The notes under the pieces are model-generated. The model did no database searches and was not told the DNA's origin. It saw nothing but the letters and a program-made list of their open reading frames with translations. Positions 22,001 to 32,770 of a stretch of DNA of 64,000 nucleotides are shown here, one piece after another. Both the position numbers and the translations under genes were made by a program. Every line of letters starts with the position of its first letter. Position 1 is the stretch's first letter. The stretch comes from Rhabdophis nuchalis (Eukaryota > Chordata > Lepidosauria > Squamata > Natricidae): assembly GCA_039707465.1 (NCBI GenBank), contig CM077647.1, positions 179,989,776 through 180,053,775 on the forward strand, given 5' to 3'.

Positions 22001-25000
22001 CCTCCCTACCTCCTTTTCCTTCCTCCCTCATTCCCTTCCTCTCAGTCCCTCCTTCTTTCCTCAGCCTTCCTCCCTTTCCTTCCTTCTTCTCAGTCCATCC
22101 TTCCCTCCCCTTTTTCCTTCCTTCCTTCCTGTCCTTCCTTCCTCCCTCCCTCCTTTTCCTCCCTCCCTCATTCCCTCCCTCTCAGTCCTTCTTTCCTCAG
22201 CCTTCCTTCCTTTCCTTCCTGTCCCCTTCCTTCCTCCCTTTCCTTCCTCCCTCCCTCCCTTTCACTTCCTTCCTTCCTCTCAGTCCTTCCTTCCTCTTTT
22301 TCCTCCCTCCCTCCCTCCCTTCCTGAGTTCTCCCTCCCTTCCTCTTTTTCCTTCCCTCTTCCTTCTCCTTTCTCCGTCCTTCCCTTTTTTCCTTCTTTTT
22401 CCTTCCATGCTCTCTTCCCATCTCCCCTCCTTTGGGAATTGCCTCTTTCCCTTTCTCCTTTCTTGTCCCTTCTCGGATGCCCAAATGCAAGAGGGGAAAC
22501 CCTCCTCCTTTTCATTTCATTTTTCCTTTGTTCTGCTACCCTCTCCCAGCGAAAACGAAGGGCCAGCCATGGTGCCTCTGGCAGGCTAAAACGGAGGTTG
22601 GGAGAGCCCTGTGCACCCCCCACCCCAACGCCCAGCTTCGTTCCCGCTGGCAGAAGCACGGCAGGATGGGTCTTGACCCGGGTGGATAAAAACCAATGAT
22701 TTTTTTTTTAAAAGAATTTTAAAAAATCAGATTTTTTTGATTTAAATTGGATTTTTTTTAAATTTAAATCGGATTTTTTAAAATTTAAATCGGATTTTTT
22801 TTATATATCAAATGCTTTTGGAGGAAAATATATGACCATCCAAAGGTTATTCCATTATGAAATAGAGATTCGTTTTTTTTTAAAATTATGTAGAATAAGG
22901 CTGTGTACGTTTAATTTTGGGGGGAAATAAATTCCATTAATCCATTCACGATGTCATGCTCTGCCAGAGGTTTTTGTAAGATTATTGGGCAGTTTCTCTG
23001 CCCTGCAAGATATGCTCACAGATGCTTGGTTTACTTTTGCCGTTCTCAAAACTGAATTTGACTCGGCAGAGATCGCGTGCCTCTTCTTCCCAGCAAAAAT
23101 GTTATCACATGAACAGAGTTGAAAAAAAGACCTTAATCCTAACTTCTACAAACCTATGAATACAGAATCAACCCCTTCAGTGCTAAGTTTCAAGAAGTTC
23201 AGCGAATAGAATAGAAACAACATTTTTCTGATTGTTTGGAGTGGAATAGATCTGCACAAGAAGAAATTGAAACTAAGTGTGAGGAGGAAGGGGCAAGCAG
23301 ACAAGCAGTACTACAAAATGAAAGTCTAAGTTTCTTAAAATATATATATTTTGTATGGCCAAATTAGTTAACAAACATGGATGTTTGTTTAAGCCAATAA
23401 CATATGCTGTAATGTTATTGTTTCCGTTGAATAAATCTATTTAAATTGTTATTATTAAGGCAATGATTATTTTTCTCCTTCCTAAGTACAACAGAAAAGT
23501 TGTCCAAATATCAATGATTAACCTATTAAACTGGGGATAAAACAAGTAATATGAAAAGTTGTTATTCTAAAAATCTTCATCTACTTGCATATTATACGTT
23601 ATACCAGCAAGAATTAGTCTCTGTAGAAAACTATGATTTAAATCAAGCTTTTTTACGAGTGATTTAAATCGTGATTTAAATCGTGATTTAAATCAACTTG
23701 ATTTAAATCAAATCCACCCTGTTCTTGACCCCTGTGAGTCAGATCTAAGCAGATCCAGCTGGCAGGCCTTGAGTGACACCCCTGATCTAGAACAACGCTC
23801 CTCAACCTTGGTGACTTGAAGATGGGTGGACCTCAACTCCCAGAATTCCTCAGCTAGCATCTTCCGAGACACCAAGGTCGAGAAACAGTAGAGTTTTCAC
23901 CCATAAAGACTACTGAAGGAGGGCTAGAGTGTCCCTACTCAACAACTTTGAGAGGGGTGGACTTCAACTCCCAGAATTCCTCAGCTAGCATCTTCCGAGA
24001 CACCAAGGTTGAGAAACAGTAGAGTTTTCACCCTAGAGGAGAATCCTCAAGATTCGCCACTAGGAAAATGTTCTCCTATTAAGGATGCGCCATAAAGACT
24101 ACAGAAGGATGGCTAGAGTGTCCCTGCTCAACAACTTTGAGAGGGGTGGACTTCAACTCCCAGAATTCTCTGATTAAGGATGTGCCATAAAGACTACAGA
24201 AGGAGAGCTAGAGTGTCCCTGCTCCACAACTTTGAGAGGGGTGGACTTCAACTCCCAGAATTCTCCGATTAAGGATGCGCCATAAAGACTACAGAAGGAG
24301 GGCTAGAGTGTCCCTGCTCCACAACTTTGAGAGGGGTGGACTTCAACTCCCAGAACTCTCCAATTAAGGATGCGCCATAAAGACTACCGAAGGAGGGCTA
24401 GAGTGTCCCTGCTCCACAACTTTGAGAAGGGTGGACTTCAACTCCCAGAATTCTCCGATTAAGGATGCGCCATAAAGGCTACAGAAGGAGGGCTAGAATG
24501 TCCCTGTTCCACAACTTTGAGAGGGGTGGACTTCAACTCCCAGAACTCTCCAATTAAGGATGTGCCATAAAGACTATAGAAGGAGGGCTAGAGTGTCCCT
24601 GCTCCACAACTTTGAGAGGGGTGGACTTCAACTCCCAGAATTCTCCGATTAAGGATGTGCCATAAAGATTACAGAAGGAGGGCTAGAGTGTCCCTGCTCC
24701 ACAACTTTGAGAGGGGTGGACTTAAACTACCAGAATTCTCCGATTAAGGATGTGCCATAAAGACTACAGAAGGAGGGCTAGAGTGTACCTGCTCCACAAC
24801 TTTGAGAGGGGTGGACTTCAACTCCCAGAATTCTCCGATTAAGGATGTGCCATAAAGACTACAGAAGGAGGGCGGTCCTAAGCAGCTTTTGGAGGGTGCG
24901 TCGTAACTTCGGGCGGTCACTAAGGAAGTCCGTTGTAAAGCGAGGATCAGCTGTGTTGCCCACTCATTTCATAGGAACTTAAAAAACCATTTCCTCATCG

Positions 25001-25777
25001 TAAGATGAACAAAAGAATCCAAACAAAAATAAGTGGACAAGCAATTCAGCCAGTCCTTGACATACAACATTCGTTCAGGGACCGTTCGAAGGCACAAGTC
25101 ATCGACAAAAGTGACTTACGACGGGTTTTCACACTTACGACCATCGCAAGCATTCCGCCTCTCCCTGGTCATGGGATCAAAATTCAGGCTCTTGGCAACG
25201 GGTTCCAATTTACGACGGTTCTGGGATCCTCCTCCCCCCTTTTGCGACCAAAGTCGACAGGGAAGGAAGATTCGCTTGACGCCCTGTGTTTCTCGCTTCA
25301 CAATCGCGGGGGTTCGCTTAAGAACGGGGGCCGGGAAAGTCACTAAATGAGGCAGACCTCCCTGAACGACCAGAAAGGCGGGCTCCACAGCGGTCATACG
25401 GTGAGGACTTCCTATAGAGAGAAACGGGAGCGGGAATCTATGGCGTCAAGAATGGATTTTACCTCGTCCGCCGAGAGCTTCTTCTGGCAAAGGATCTTCT
25501 TGTCCACGTTTTGCCGGAAGTGGATCTCGTACATGGACTCGGCCATGCGGTCCCCATCCAGGACTTCCCCCAGGGTCAGGCTCTTGTGGCGGATGGGCGT
25601 CGGCGAGCAGACGGGCAGCTGGTAGTAATGGTAGGTCTCCTGGGGGTTGTGGTAAGGCCCCACTTTGTTGACGTACAGCATGACTTTGGATCCCTGCTGG
25701 TAGTGCGTCTCGGAGGCCGTCGCAGCGAGCAGACGAAGGAAAGAGACGAGGAGGGCAAGGCAGGGGTAGGGAGCCAT
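11377..25777 (-). CDS. TM9SF1: TM9SF1, complete coding region in four exons
   Basis: Transmembrane 9 superfamily member 1, a nonaspanin of Golgi, endosome and lysosome membranes linked to cargo sorting and autophagy. Exons are 25463-25777, 20383-21190, 15964-16237 and 11377-11770 (315, 808, 274 and 394 nt), giving 596 residues; the human protein has about 606. All introns are GT-AG and every junction restores the frame (phase 0, then split codons GCT and AGC). Residues 1-21 form a signal peptide. The lumenal domain carries [19 protein letters not shown] and an NAS glycosylation site near residue 168. The first membrane helix is near 226-248 ([17 protein letters not shown]), followed by the acidic [11 protein letters not shown] loop and eight more helices. 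The C terminus VNLKMD holds the family's K-x-D Golgi/COPI retention signal. The start sits in CCGCCATGG. Introns of about 4.2 kb each are repeat-filled. Confidence 0.97.
11940..12890. repeat. CT-rich (TTCC/CTCC)n array
   Basis: About 950 bp of imperfect TTCC, CCCT and TCTT units in TM9SF1 intron 3. No coding content. Confidence 0.95.
12900..12975 (+). repeat. CR1 3'-tail fragment
   Basis: Contains GGTTGGACTAGATGGCCTCC and AAGGTCCCTTCCAGCCCTAG, the terminal CR1 sequence, between two CT-rich arrays. Confidence 0.75.
13030..13990. repeat. CT-rich array with 246-bp higher-order unit
   Basis: After a short ATCC run, (CCTT)n DNA contains TCTTCTGCCATC(C/T)GGTTCC landmarks near 13440, 13564, 13686 and 13810. 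Copies one apart differ, while copies two apart are nearly identical, so the repeating unit is a dimer of about 246 bp. Confidence 0.85.
14066..14410. repeat. Inverted repeat of about 62 bp
   Basis: TCTAGCCGCAGAAAGAAATG near 14081 is the reverse complement of CATTTCTTTCTGCGGCTAGA near 14379. The match extends through the flanking CTTATTCTATA and CCCCTTAAAATTCAGATT. About 215 bp separate the arms. Confidence 0.85.
14176..14573 (-). mobile_element. L2/CR1-like LINE 3' fragment (left of a hAT insertion)
   Basis: On the minus strand it matches the ORF end and 3' region of the intact LINE at 46.9-50.4 kb, including [18 protein letters not shown] coding and a 3' end with GGGACTCGGGGCGGTGCACA. It continues at 15733-15845. 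Confidence 0.82.
14574..15732. mobile_element. hAT-like non-autonomous element, 1159 bp
   Basis: Ends CAGGGGTCCCCAACCTTTTT and, from the right on the other strand, CAGAGGTCCCCAACCCCC. It is flanked by 8-bp duplications GCCTAATG (14566-14573) and GCCTAGTG (15733-15740), the hAT target length. It splits a LINE. The interior is expanded by a TTTC/TCTC/TGTC microsatellite (about 14757-15350) and a GC-rich segment. No transposase. Confidence 0.85.
15733..15845 (-). mobile_element. L2/CR1-like LINE fragment (right of hAT insertion)
   Basis: Continues the coding of the 14.2-14.6 kb piece ([20 protein letters not shown] on the minus strand). Confidence 0.8.
15964..16237 (-). CDS. TM9SF1: TM9SF1 coding exon 3
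   Basis: Encodes [20 protein letters not shown] through [18 protein letters not shown] and [18 protein letters not shown], two or three membrane helices and a conserved loop ([20 protein letters not shown]). Donor GTGAG at 15962-15963, acceptor CTCAG at 16238-16239. Confidence 0.96.
16275..17615. repeat. (TTCTA/TTTTC)n array, 1.3 kb
   Basis: TTCTATTTTCTCTTCTATTC-type units fill TM9SF1 intron 2 next to exon 3. The same composition resumes at 17965-18050 between two MITEs. Confidence 0.95.
17621..17964. mobile_element. hAT-like MITE, 344 bp
   Basis: Inverted termini CAGGGATGGCGAACCTTTAT and (right end, minus strand) CTGTGGTGGCGAACTATGGC. It is inserted in the TTCTA array, so no target duplication can be read. 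Internal GCATGCAC...GACCAGCTGG repeats occur. Confidence 0.7.
18051..19345. mobile_element. hAT-like element related to 14.6-15.7 kb, inverted
   Basis: Starts CAGTGGTCGGCAAACCGCGG. From about 18095 to 19215 it is the reverse complement, in order, of 14635-15600: the GC-rich block, the CCCTCC and TGTCTG tracts, a TTAAGTGCTTGAATGCGAGA segment, the GAAA array and the TTGGTTGCTAACCAAGACCA segment. The termini differ from the 14.6-kb element. The right boundary is uncertain. Confidence 0.6.
19365..20112. repeat. 61-bp minisatellite, 12 copies
   Basis: The unit contains GTGGACTTCAACTCCCAGAA, TTCCTCAGCCAACATAGGGA and ACTAGGGCCTTTTTATGATT. The core recurs every 61 bp from 19391 to about 20063 with few differences. 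It sits in TM9SF1 intron 2. Confidence 0.95.
20113..20382. other. Intron 2 remainder, MITE pieces
   Basis: Partial palindromic MITE (GGAATTCTGGGAGTTGAAGG near 20143) and a CCATAAAGACTCCGGAAGAC segment that resembles the 95-bp minisatellite unit at 23.9-24.9 kb. Nothing coding apart from the adjacent exon. Confidence 0.6.
20383..21190 (-). CDS. TM9SF1: TM9SF1 coding exon 2 (largest)
   Basis: 808 nt from [20 protein letters not shown] to [11 protein letters not shown]. It covers most of the lumenal domain, the first membrane helix, the cytosolic [18 protein letters not shown] loop and the [19 protein letters not shown] helices. Acceptor GGCAG at 21191-21192, donor GTGAGC at 20382. Confidence 0.96.
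21205..22420. repeat. (GGAA)n then (CCTT)n array
   Basis: A short GGAA run next to exon 2 (21205-21255) is followed by about 1.1 kb of CCTT-rich DNA with recurring CTCAGTCCTTCCTTCCTC. The long Ser/Phe/Pro frames are artefacts. Confidence 0.95.
22679..23722. mobile_element. Non-autonomous DNA transposon, GATTTAAATC type
   Basis: Left end CGGGTGGATAAAAACCAATG, right end (minus strand) ACAGGGTGGATTTGATTTAA. Both ends are rich in GATTTAAATC. TCTTGACC occurs at 22671-22678 and 23723-23730 as a likely 8-bp duplication, suggesting hAT. The 800-bp AT-rich interior has no long frame. Confidence 0.65.
23800..24875. repeat. 95-bp minisatellite
   Basis: The unit holds GAGGGGTGGACTTCAACTCC, AATTCTCCGATTAAGGATG and AGAAGGAGGGCTAGAGTGTC. 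About nine copies, the first ones longer (with TCCGAGACACCAAGG). In TM9SF1 intron 1. Confidence 0.93.
24885..25390. repeat. CGACTTAC-family repeats
   Basis: Pieces such as GTCACTAAGGAAGTCCGTTG, CCAGTCCTTGACATACAACA and CTTACGACCATCGCAAGC, plus a CGGTCATACGG segment, belong to the interspersed family seen at 1.8 kb. They abut TM9SF1 exon 1. Confidence 0.55.
25463..25777 (-). CDS. TM9SF1: TM9SF1 coding exon 1 with signal peptide
   Basis: 105 codons from [20 protein letters not shown] (signal sequence) to KKLSADE, ending at a GTAAAA donor (25462). The 5' side has a strong acceptor (CCACCCCAG before about 25818), so roughly 41 nt of leader belong to this exon. Confidence 0.95.
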
Positions 25778-25924
25778 GGCGGGGAGGAGTTGGGATAAGA
25801 GGGTAAGGGGGGTGAGAGCTGGGGTGGGGGGAAGGACAAAAAAAAGAGAGTCTCAAGCTGGGGCACTTTAAGAGGGGTGGAAGTCCCCCCCGTCCCCCCG
25901 TCCCTCCCCCCCCGTTAAAGGCAA

Positions 25925-25985
25925 TCAGAATAGAGCTGGAAGGGACCTTTGAGGTCTTCTAGTCCAACCCCCGGCTCAGAACAAT
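25925..25985 (-). repeat. CR1 3'-tail fragment
   Basis: Reverse of the CR1 terminus: AGAGCTGGAAGGGACCTTTG then GGTCTTCTAGTCCAACCCCC. Confidence 0.75.
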
Positions 25986-26053
25986 CAAGATCCTGTGCAG
26001 AACCCCCAAAACTCCCTGGTAGAGGATCCAAAATTGAGTGTACATGTATATTA

Positions 26054-27228
<1,175 letters not shown>

Positions 27229-27239
27229 TCCCCCCTCCC

Positions 27240-27560
27240 TGCCCAAATGGACTTGACCCATAAGCTGCCATCTTATGGTGGGTTGTTCGGTTTCCTGCTT
27301 AGCCACCTTGGGCCGAACCAGGCCAGCTTCTCTGGGTTCAGTCCAAAGTTGGCTGAGTCCACTGAGGGTTTTAGCAGAACATGGGTGAACTCAGTGCCCT
27401 TTGGGGTGGTGCTGAGACGCGGTCTCCCGAGGGCAGCTGCTGTTCCATTCCCGATGGTGGACATTGTGGGCATCTCTCCTTCGGCCACGCCCATGCACCA
27501 CCACCCCCAATCTTGGCTTCAGAGAGACCCCCCCACCCCCCCTTAAGCCAGCCCAACACT
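27240..27560. other. Unrecognised single-copy-looking segment
   Basis: About 320 bp of mixed composition between a Bkm array and a CR1 tail. The frames (for example one reading LPSYGGLFGFLLSHLGPNQA) have no domain I recognise and no supporting splice structure. I make no gene call. Confidence 0.4.
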
Positions 27561-27564
27561 GGGC

Positions 27565-27668
27565 GTTTTTAAGAAGAGATCAGATAACCACTTGTCTGAT
27601 GTGGTATAGAGGGTTTCCTGCCTGAGCAAGGGGGTTGGACTAGAAGACCTCCAAGGTCCCTTCCCACT
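27565..27668 (+). repeat. CR1 3' end leading into an ATTCT array
   Basis: CR1 terminal sequence (GGTTGGACTAGAAGACCTCC) runs directly into ATTCTATTCTTCTATTCT, the 3' pentamer tail of the element. Confidence 0.8.
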
Positions 27669-29095
27669 CTATTCTATTCTTCTATTCTATATTATTCTAT
27701 ATTATTCTTCTATTATAATATTATTATTCTTCTATTCTATATTATTCTATTATAATATTCTATATTATTCTATTATATTATTCTTCTATTCTATATTCTT
27801 CTATTATAATATTCTATATTATTATTCTATTATATTATTCTTCTATTCTATATTATTCTATACTACATTATTTTTCTATTATAGTAGAATAATAATATTA
27901 GTAGAATATTATTCTATACTATATTATACTATGCTATATTGTTCTATATTAGTCTATTATTCTATTCTATATTATTCTTCTATCATATTCTTCTATTCAT
28001 TAGTCTATTATAATATATATTAGTCTATTATAAAATTCTATATTATTAGTCTAGCACAATATTATTCTACTATTTTTTATTCTATACTATTCTATATTAG
28101 TCTATTATATTAGTCTATTATAATATTTTATATTATTCTATCATATTATTCTATTATTCTACTCTGTTAGTCTATTAGTCTATATTAGTCCATTATAAAA
28201 TTCTATATTATTAGTCTATCACAATATTATTCTATTTTCCTATTCTATATTAGTCTATAATATTCTGTATTAATATTCTATCATAATATTAGTCTATTAT
28301 AATATTCTATATTATTATTCGATCACAATATTATTCTACTATTATTCTATACTGTATTATTCCATTATAATATTAGTCTTTATTAGTATTATAATATTCT
28401 ATGTTGTTATTCTATCATATTAGTCTATTATATTAGTCTACATTAGTCTAATATAATATTCTATATTATTATTCAATCACAATATTAGTCTATTATTCTA
28501 TTCTATATTATTCCATTATATTAGTCTATATTAGTCTATTATAATATTCTAAATTATTATTCTATCATATTAGTCTATATTAGTCTATTATAATATTCTA
28601 TATGTCTGTTATAATATTAGTCTATATTAGCCTATTATAATATTCTATATTATTATCTATCATAATATTAGTCTACATTAGTCTATTATAATATTCTATA
28701 TGTCTATTATATTAGTCTACATTAGTCTTTTATAATATTCTATGTCTATTATAATATTAGTCTACATTAGTCTATAATATTCTATATTATTATTCTATCA
28801 TATTAGTCTACATTAGTCTTTTATAATATTCTATATTATTATTCTCATATTAGTCTATTATAATATTCTATATGTCTATAATATTAGTCTACATTAGTCT
28901 TTTATAATATTCTATATTATTATTCTATCATATTAGTCTATATTAGTCTATTATAATATTCTGTCTATTATAATATTAGTCTACATTAGTCTATAATATT
29001 CTATATTATTATTCTGTCATATTATTCTATTATAATATTCTATATGTCTATTATAATATTAGTCTACATTAGTCTATTATAATATTCTATATCAA
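27668..29095. repeat. AT-rich TATTATTCTATTATAATATT array
   Basis: About 1.4 kb of degenerate ATTCTAT, TAGTCTATTATAATATTC and related units, continuing the CR1 tail. Confidence 0.9.
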
Positions 29096-30275
29096 TACAA
29101 TACAATAGCAGAGTTGGAAGGGACCTTGTAGGTCTTCTAGTCCAACCTCCTGCGTGGGCAGGAACCTTATACCATTTCAGACAAATGGCTATCTAACATC
29201 TTCTTAAAGACTTCCAGGGTTGGGGCATTCACAACTTCTGGAGGCAAGCTGTTCCAGAGGTTAATTGTTCTGACTGTCAGGAAATTTCTCCTTAGTTCTA
29301 AGTTGCTTCTCTCCTTGATTAGTTTCCACCCATTGCTTCTTGAAGACTTGCAGTGTTGGGGCATTCACAACTTCTGGAGGCAACTTCTGTTCCACTGGTT
29401 AATTCTTCTAACTGTCAGGAAATTCCTCCTCTGTTCTAAGTTGCTTCTCTCCTTGATTAGTTTCCACCCATTGCTTCTTGTCCTGCCCCAGGTGCCTTGG
29501 AGAATAGTTTGACTCCCTCTTCTTTGTGGCACCCTCTGAGATATCGGAACACTGCTATCATGTCTCCCCTGGTCCTTCTCTTCATCAAACTAGACATACC
29601 CAGTTCCTGCAACCGTTCGTCATATGTTTTAGCCTCCAGTCCCCTAATCATCTTGGTTGCTCTTCTCTGCACTCTTTCCAGAGTCTCCACGTCTTTTCTA
29701 CATCGTGGTGACCAAAACTGTATGCAGGATTCCAAGTGTGGCCTTACCAAGGCACTATATAGTGGCATTAACACTTCACGTGATCTAGATTCTCTCCCTC
29801 TGCTGATGCAGCCTAGAACTGTGTTGGCTTTTTTGGCAGCTGCTGCCCACGGCTGGCTCCTATTTAAATGGTTGTCCACTAGGACTCCAAGATCCCTCTC
29901 ACAGTTACTACTATTGAGCAAGGTACCACCTATACTGTACCTGTGCATTTTGTTTTTCTTGCCTAAATGTAGAACCTTACTTTTTTCGCCCTTGAATTTC
30001 ATTTTATTAAATAGTGCCCAATGTTCAAGTTTGTCCAGATCCTTCTGTATCTTCAGCCTATCTTCTGGAGTGTTGGCTATTCCTGCCAGCTTGGTGTCGT
30101 CTGCAAATTTGATGAGTTCCCCATTTATCCCCTCATCCAAATCATGGATGAAGATGTTGAAGAGTCCTGGGCCTAAAACAGAGCCTTGGGGGACTCCACT
30201 GCATACTTCCTTCCATGGAGATGCAGTTCCATTGAGGACTACACGTTGAGTGCGGTTGGTCAGCCAGTTGCGAAA
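29096..30275 (-). mobile_element. CR1 LINE, 3' part with RT C terminus
   Basis: On the minus strand a 227-codon frame from about 30140 shows CR1 reverse-transcriptase sequence: KFADDTKLAG, NKMKFKGEKSKVLHLG, ERDLGVLVDNHLN, LYSALVRPHLE and LERVQRRATKMIRGLE. Upstream coding is absent (5' truncation at about 30275). The 3' non-coding part contains a tandem duplication (29222-29345 and 29346-29475). Confidence 0.92.
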
Positions 30276-31130
30276 TATATGTCTCTTATAATATTAGTCT
30301 ACATTAGTCTTTTATAATATTCTATATTATTATTCTATCATATTAGTCTTTTATAATATTAGTCTACATTAGTCTTTTATAATATTCTATATGTCTATTA
30401 TAATATTAGTCTACATTAGTCTATTATAATATTCTATATGTCTATTATAATATTAGTCTACATTAGTCTTTTATAATATTCTATATTATTATTCTATCAT
30501 ATTAGTCTATTATAATATTCTATATGTCTATTATAATATTAGTCTACATTAGTCTATTATAATATTCTATATGTCTATTATAATATTAGTCTACATTAGT
30601 CTTTTATAATATTCTATATTATTCTATCATATTAGTCTATTATAATATTCTATATGTCTATTATAATATTAGTCTACATTAGTCTATTATAATATTCTAT
30701 ATGTCTATTATAATATTAGTCTACATTAGTCTTTTATAATATTCTATATTATTCTATCATATTAGTCTATTATAATATTCTATATGTCTATTATAATATT
30801 AGTCTACATTAGTCTTTTATAATATTCTATATTATTATTCTATCATATTCGTCTATATTAGTCTATTATAATATTCTATGTCTATTATAATATTAGTCTA
30901 CATTAGTCTATAATATTCTATATTATTATTCTATCATATTAGTCTACATTAGTCTATTATAATATTCTATATGTCTGTTATAATATTAGTCTATATTAGT
31001 CTATTTTAATATTCTATTATTATTCTATCACAATAGTATTCTACTATTACTCTAGTCTATATTCTCCTATTATAATATTAGTCTGTTCTATATTACTCCA
31101 TTATATTATCCTGCATTTTTCTCTTAGAAT
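30276..31130. repeat. AT-rich array, right block
   Basis: TATTATAATATTAGTCTACA units with TCTATATGTC spacers, more regular than the left block. The CR1 copy therefore sits inside one pre-existing array. Confidence 0.9.
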
Positions 31131-31139
31131 ATTACTCTC

Positions 31140-31460
31140 CTATTCTTCTGCTCTATTCTAACTCCAGTGGGAGGGGGGGCTCTCCTTTGGCCCTGGGGGT
31201 GGAGGAGGGAGGGAGGGAGGGGGGGGCTGTGGATGGACCAGCTGCTGCCTTCACCTTCCCCCCCTCCCACCCCCTCCCTCCCTCCCTCCCTCCCTCTTAA
31301 ATCTGCAACCCCAACAACCACCCTGCAAGGTCGGCCAGGCTGCATGCAAGCTGCCAGCTTCCTTTTCCCCCCCAGGCTGGGCAGGTAGGGGGAGAGAGAG
31401 ATGGGGGGGCGGTGTTTCCATGCACCAAGCCCCCCCCCCCAAAAAGACCCCCCTCCCCAC
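31140..31460. other. GC/CT-rich non-coding DNA
   Basis: Contains G- and C-runs (GGAGGGAGGG, CCCTCCCTCC) immediately downstream, in TM9SF1 sense, of the probable leader-exon donor. Nothing coding seen. Confidence 0.5.
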
Positions 31461-31465
31461 TCACC

Positions 31466-31760
31466 TCTAGGGCGGCCTTGAGCTCCTTGCAGCCTCTTTC
31501 ACCCCCTTAAGGGGGGGGGGGGGGAGGAAAGAAAGGCAAAAGTTCACAAGTACAGCCACCCAAAGCTGCGCTGGGGAAGGAGGAGAGCGGGGGGGGCAGT
31601 TTGGGCGTCCAAAGCGCTGCCTGATTTCCTAAGCCCCCTTTCGGTCGGGTTTCAAGAGCCTTTCCCGGACGGCGGCGGTGTTTTTCCCCGCGGCTCCGCC
31701 GCGCGGCCCTTCGGAGCGAAAGAAGGCTCGGCGGCGGAGCCCGGCGGGCTTCCCAGCCGT
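31466..31760 (-). other. TM9SF1: Probable non-coding first exon of TM9SF1
   Basis: Reading the minus strand, a CpG-rich stretch leads to CCGCCCTAGAG followed by a consensus donor GTGAGT (31459-31464, exon end about 31465). The first coding exon has a good acceptor just 5' of its ATG, so an upstream leader exon is required, and this is the best candidate. The 5' limit is a guess. It could instead belong to an unannotated transcript. Confidence 0.5.
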
Positions 31761-31950
31761 CGGGGTCCTTCAGGCGGTCGCCGCGGGCGGCCTCGGCCAC
31801 GTCCGTCGCTCGCTTCCGCCCTCAGCGGGCCGCGGGGGGCCTCGCTGCCCACACCCGGACGCAGTTCCGGGTTGGGGAAGCGGGGAAGGCGGGCCTTCCC
31901 CCGCCGGACGTCACAACGCTCGGTGGCCGCGCCCACGTCTTAAAGGGACA
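31600..31950 (-). promoter_or_regulatory. TM9SF1: CpG island, probable TM9SF1 promoter
   Basis: The densest CG-dinucleotide stretch of the window (GCGGCGGTG..., CCGCGGCTCCGCCGCG, GTCGCCGCGGGCGGCC), with a CRE-like GACGTCA near 31907. It lies between divergent TM9SF1 (minus) and TSSK4 (plus) and could serve either, though the donor at 31464 points to TM9SF1. Confidence 0.65.
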
Positions 31951-31965
31951 GGCCCACGTTGGCAT

Positions 31966-32084
31966 CTGCAAAGTCGGCTCTTTTAAGACTGGTGGACTTC
32001 AACTCCCAGAATTCCCCAGCCGAGGAATTCTGGGAGTTGAAGTCCACCAGTCTTAAAAGAGCCGACTTTGCAGACCCCTGGCAT
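31966..32084. repeat. Palindromic MITE (hairpin copy 2)
   Basis: Arms TCTGCAAAGTCGGCTCTTTT...GGACTTCAACTCCCAGAATT and their complement around the short loop at about 32022-32026. The arms are nearly perfect over about 55 bp. It lies just upstream of the CpG island. Confidence 0.88.
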
Positions 32085-32099
32085 AGGAGAAGGGAGGGG

Positions 32100-32770
32100 A
32101 GGGGGGGACAGGGGAAAAAAAAAAGGCGTGAACGGGAAGCGGGGCTCCCTGAAGGTCATCTAGACGGTCCAGGAAGGCCCAAGTTCATCCGGGGGAGCTC
32201 AATCCGGCGTCTCGAAAATAAAAGGGCCCTCTTGATTCCTTCCAATGTTGTTTTGAATGGTTTAATCCCATAATCACCGCTTTTCATTTTCATAGCAAAG
32301 AAATGATTTTAACAAATTAATAATAATTGAATTAATTATTAAACCCCCTACACAAAGAGTGCCCATGACGTATAAAGGCGTATCAATTCATAAATTGCCC
32401 GTGAAATAATAAAACGGCGCACAACCGAACATATGGATGGAAATAATGAAATCGTCAAGGACCCCTCGGAAGGGCAAGCCGATAATGCCACAAACGGCTG
32501 GATTTTCATCGCGTAACCATGGAGAAAATGCTGCGATGGTCGTAAGGGTGAAAAACGGTCGCAAGTCCCTTTTTCCCAGTGCCGTCGTAACTTCGAAAGG
32601 TCACTAAACGAATGGCGAGGACAACCCGTGTATGCAATAATAGCAGTGGTAATAATGGGGCGGGGGGGTTGTTTCCCCATCCCAAAACATCTGGAGCACC
32701 AACCACAGCAAACATCTGGTTGAAAGCAAGCTCTTTCCCACAGATCGACTGATAAAATCACCCTCTTCGT
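32100..32770. other. Interspersed repeat remnants
   Basis: Includes CGACTTAC-family pieces at about 32460-32640 (AATGGCGAGGACAACC, ACGGTCGCAAGTCCC). The remainder is AT-rich with no supported gene. Confidence 0.5.
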
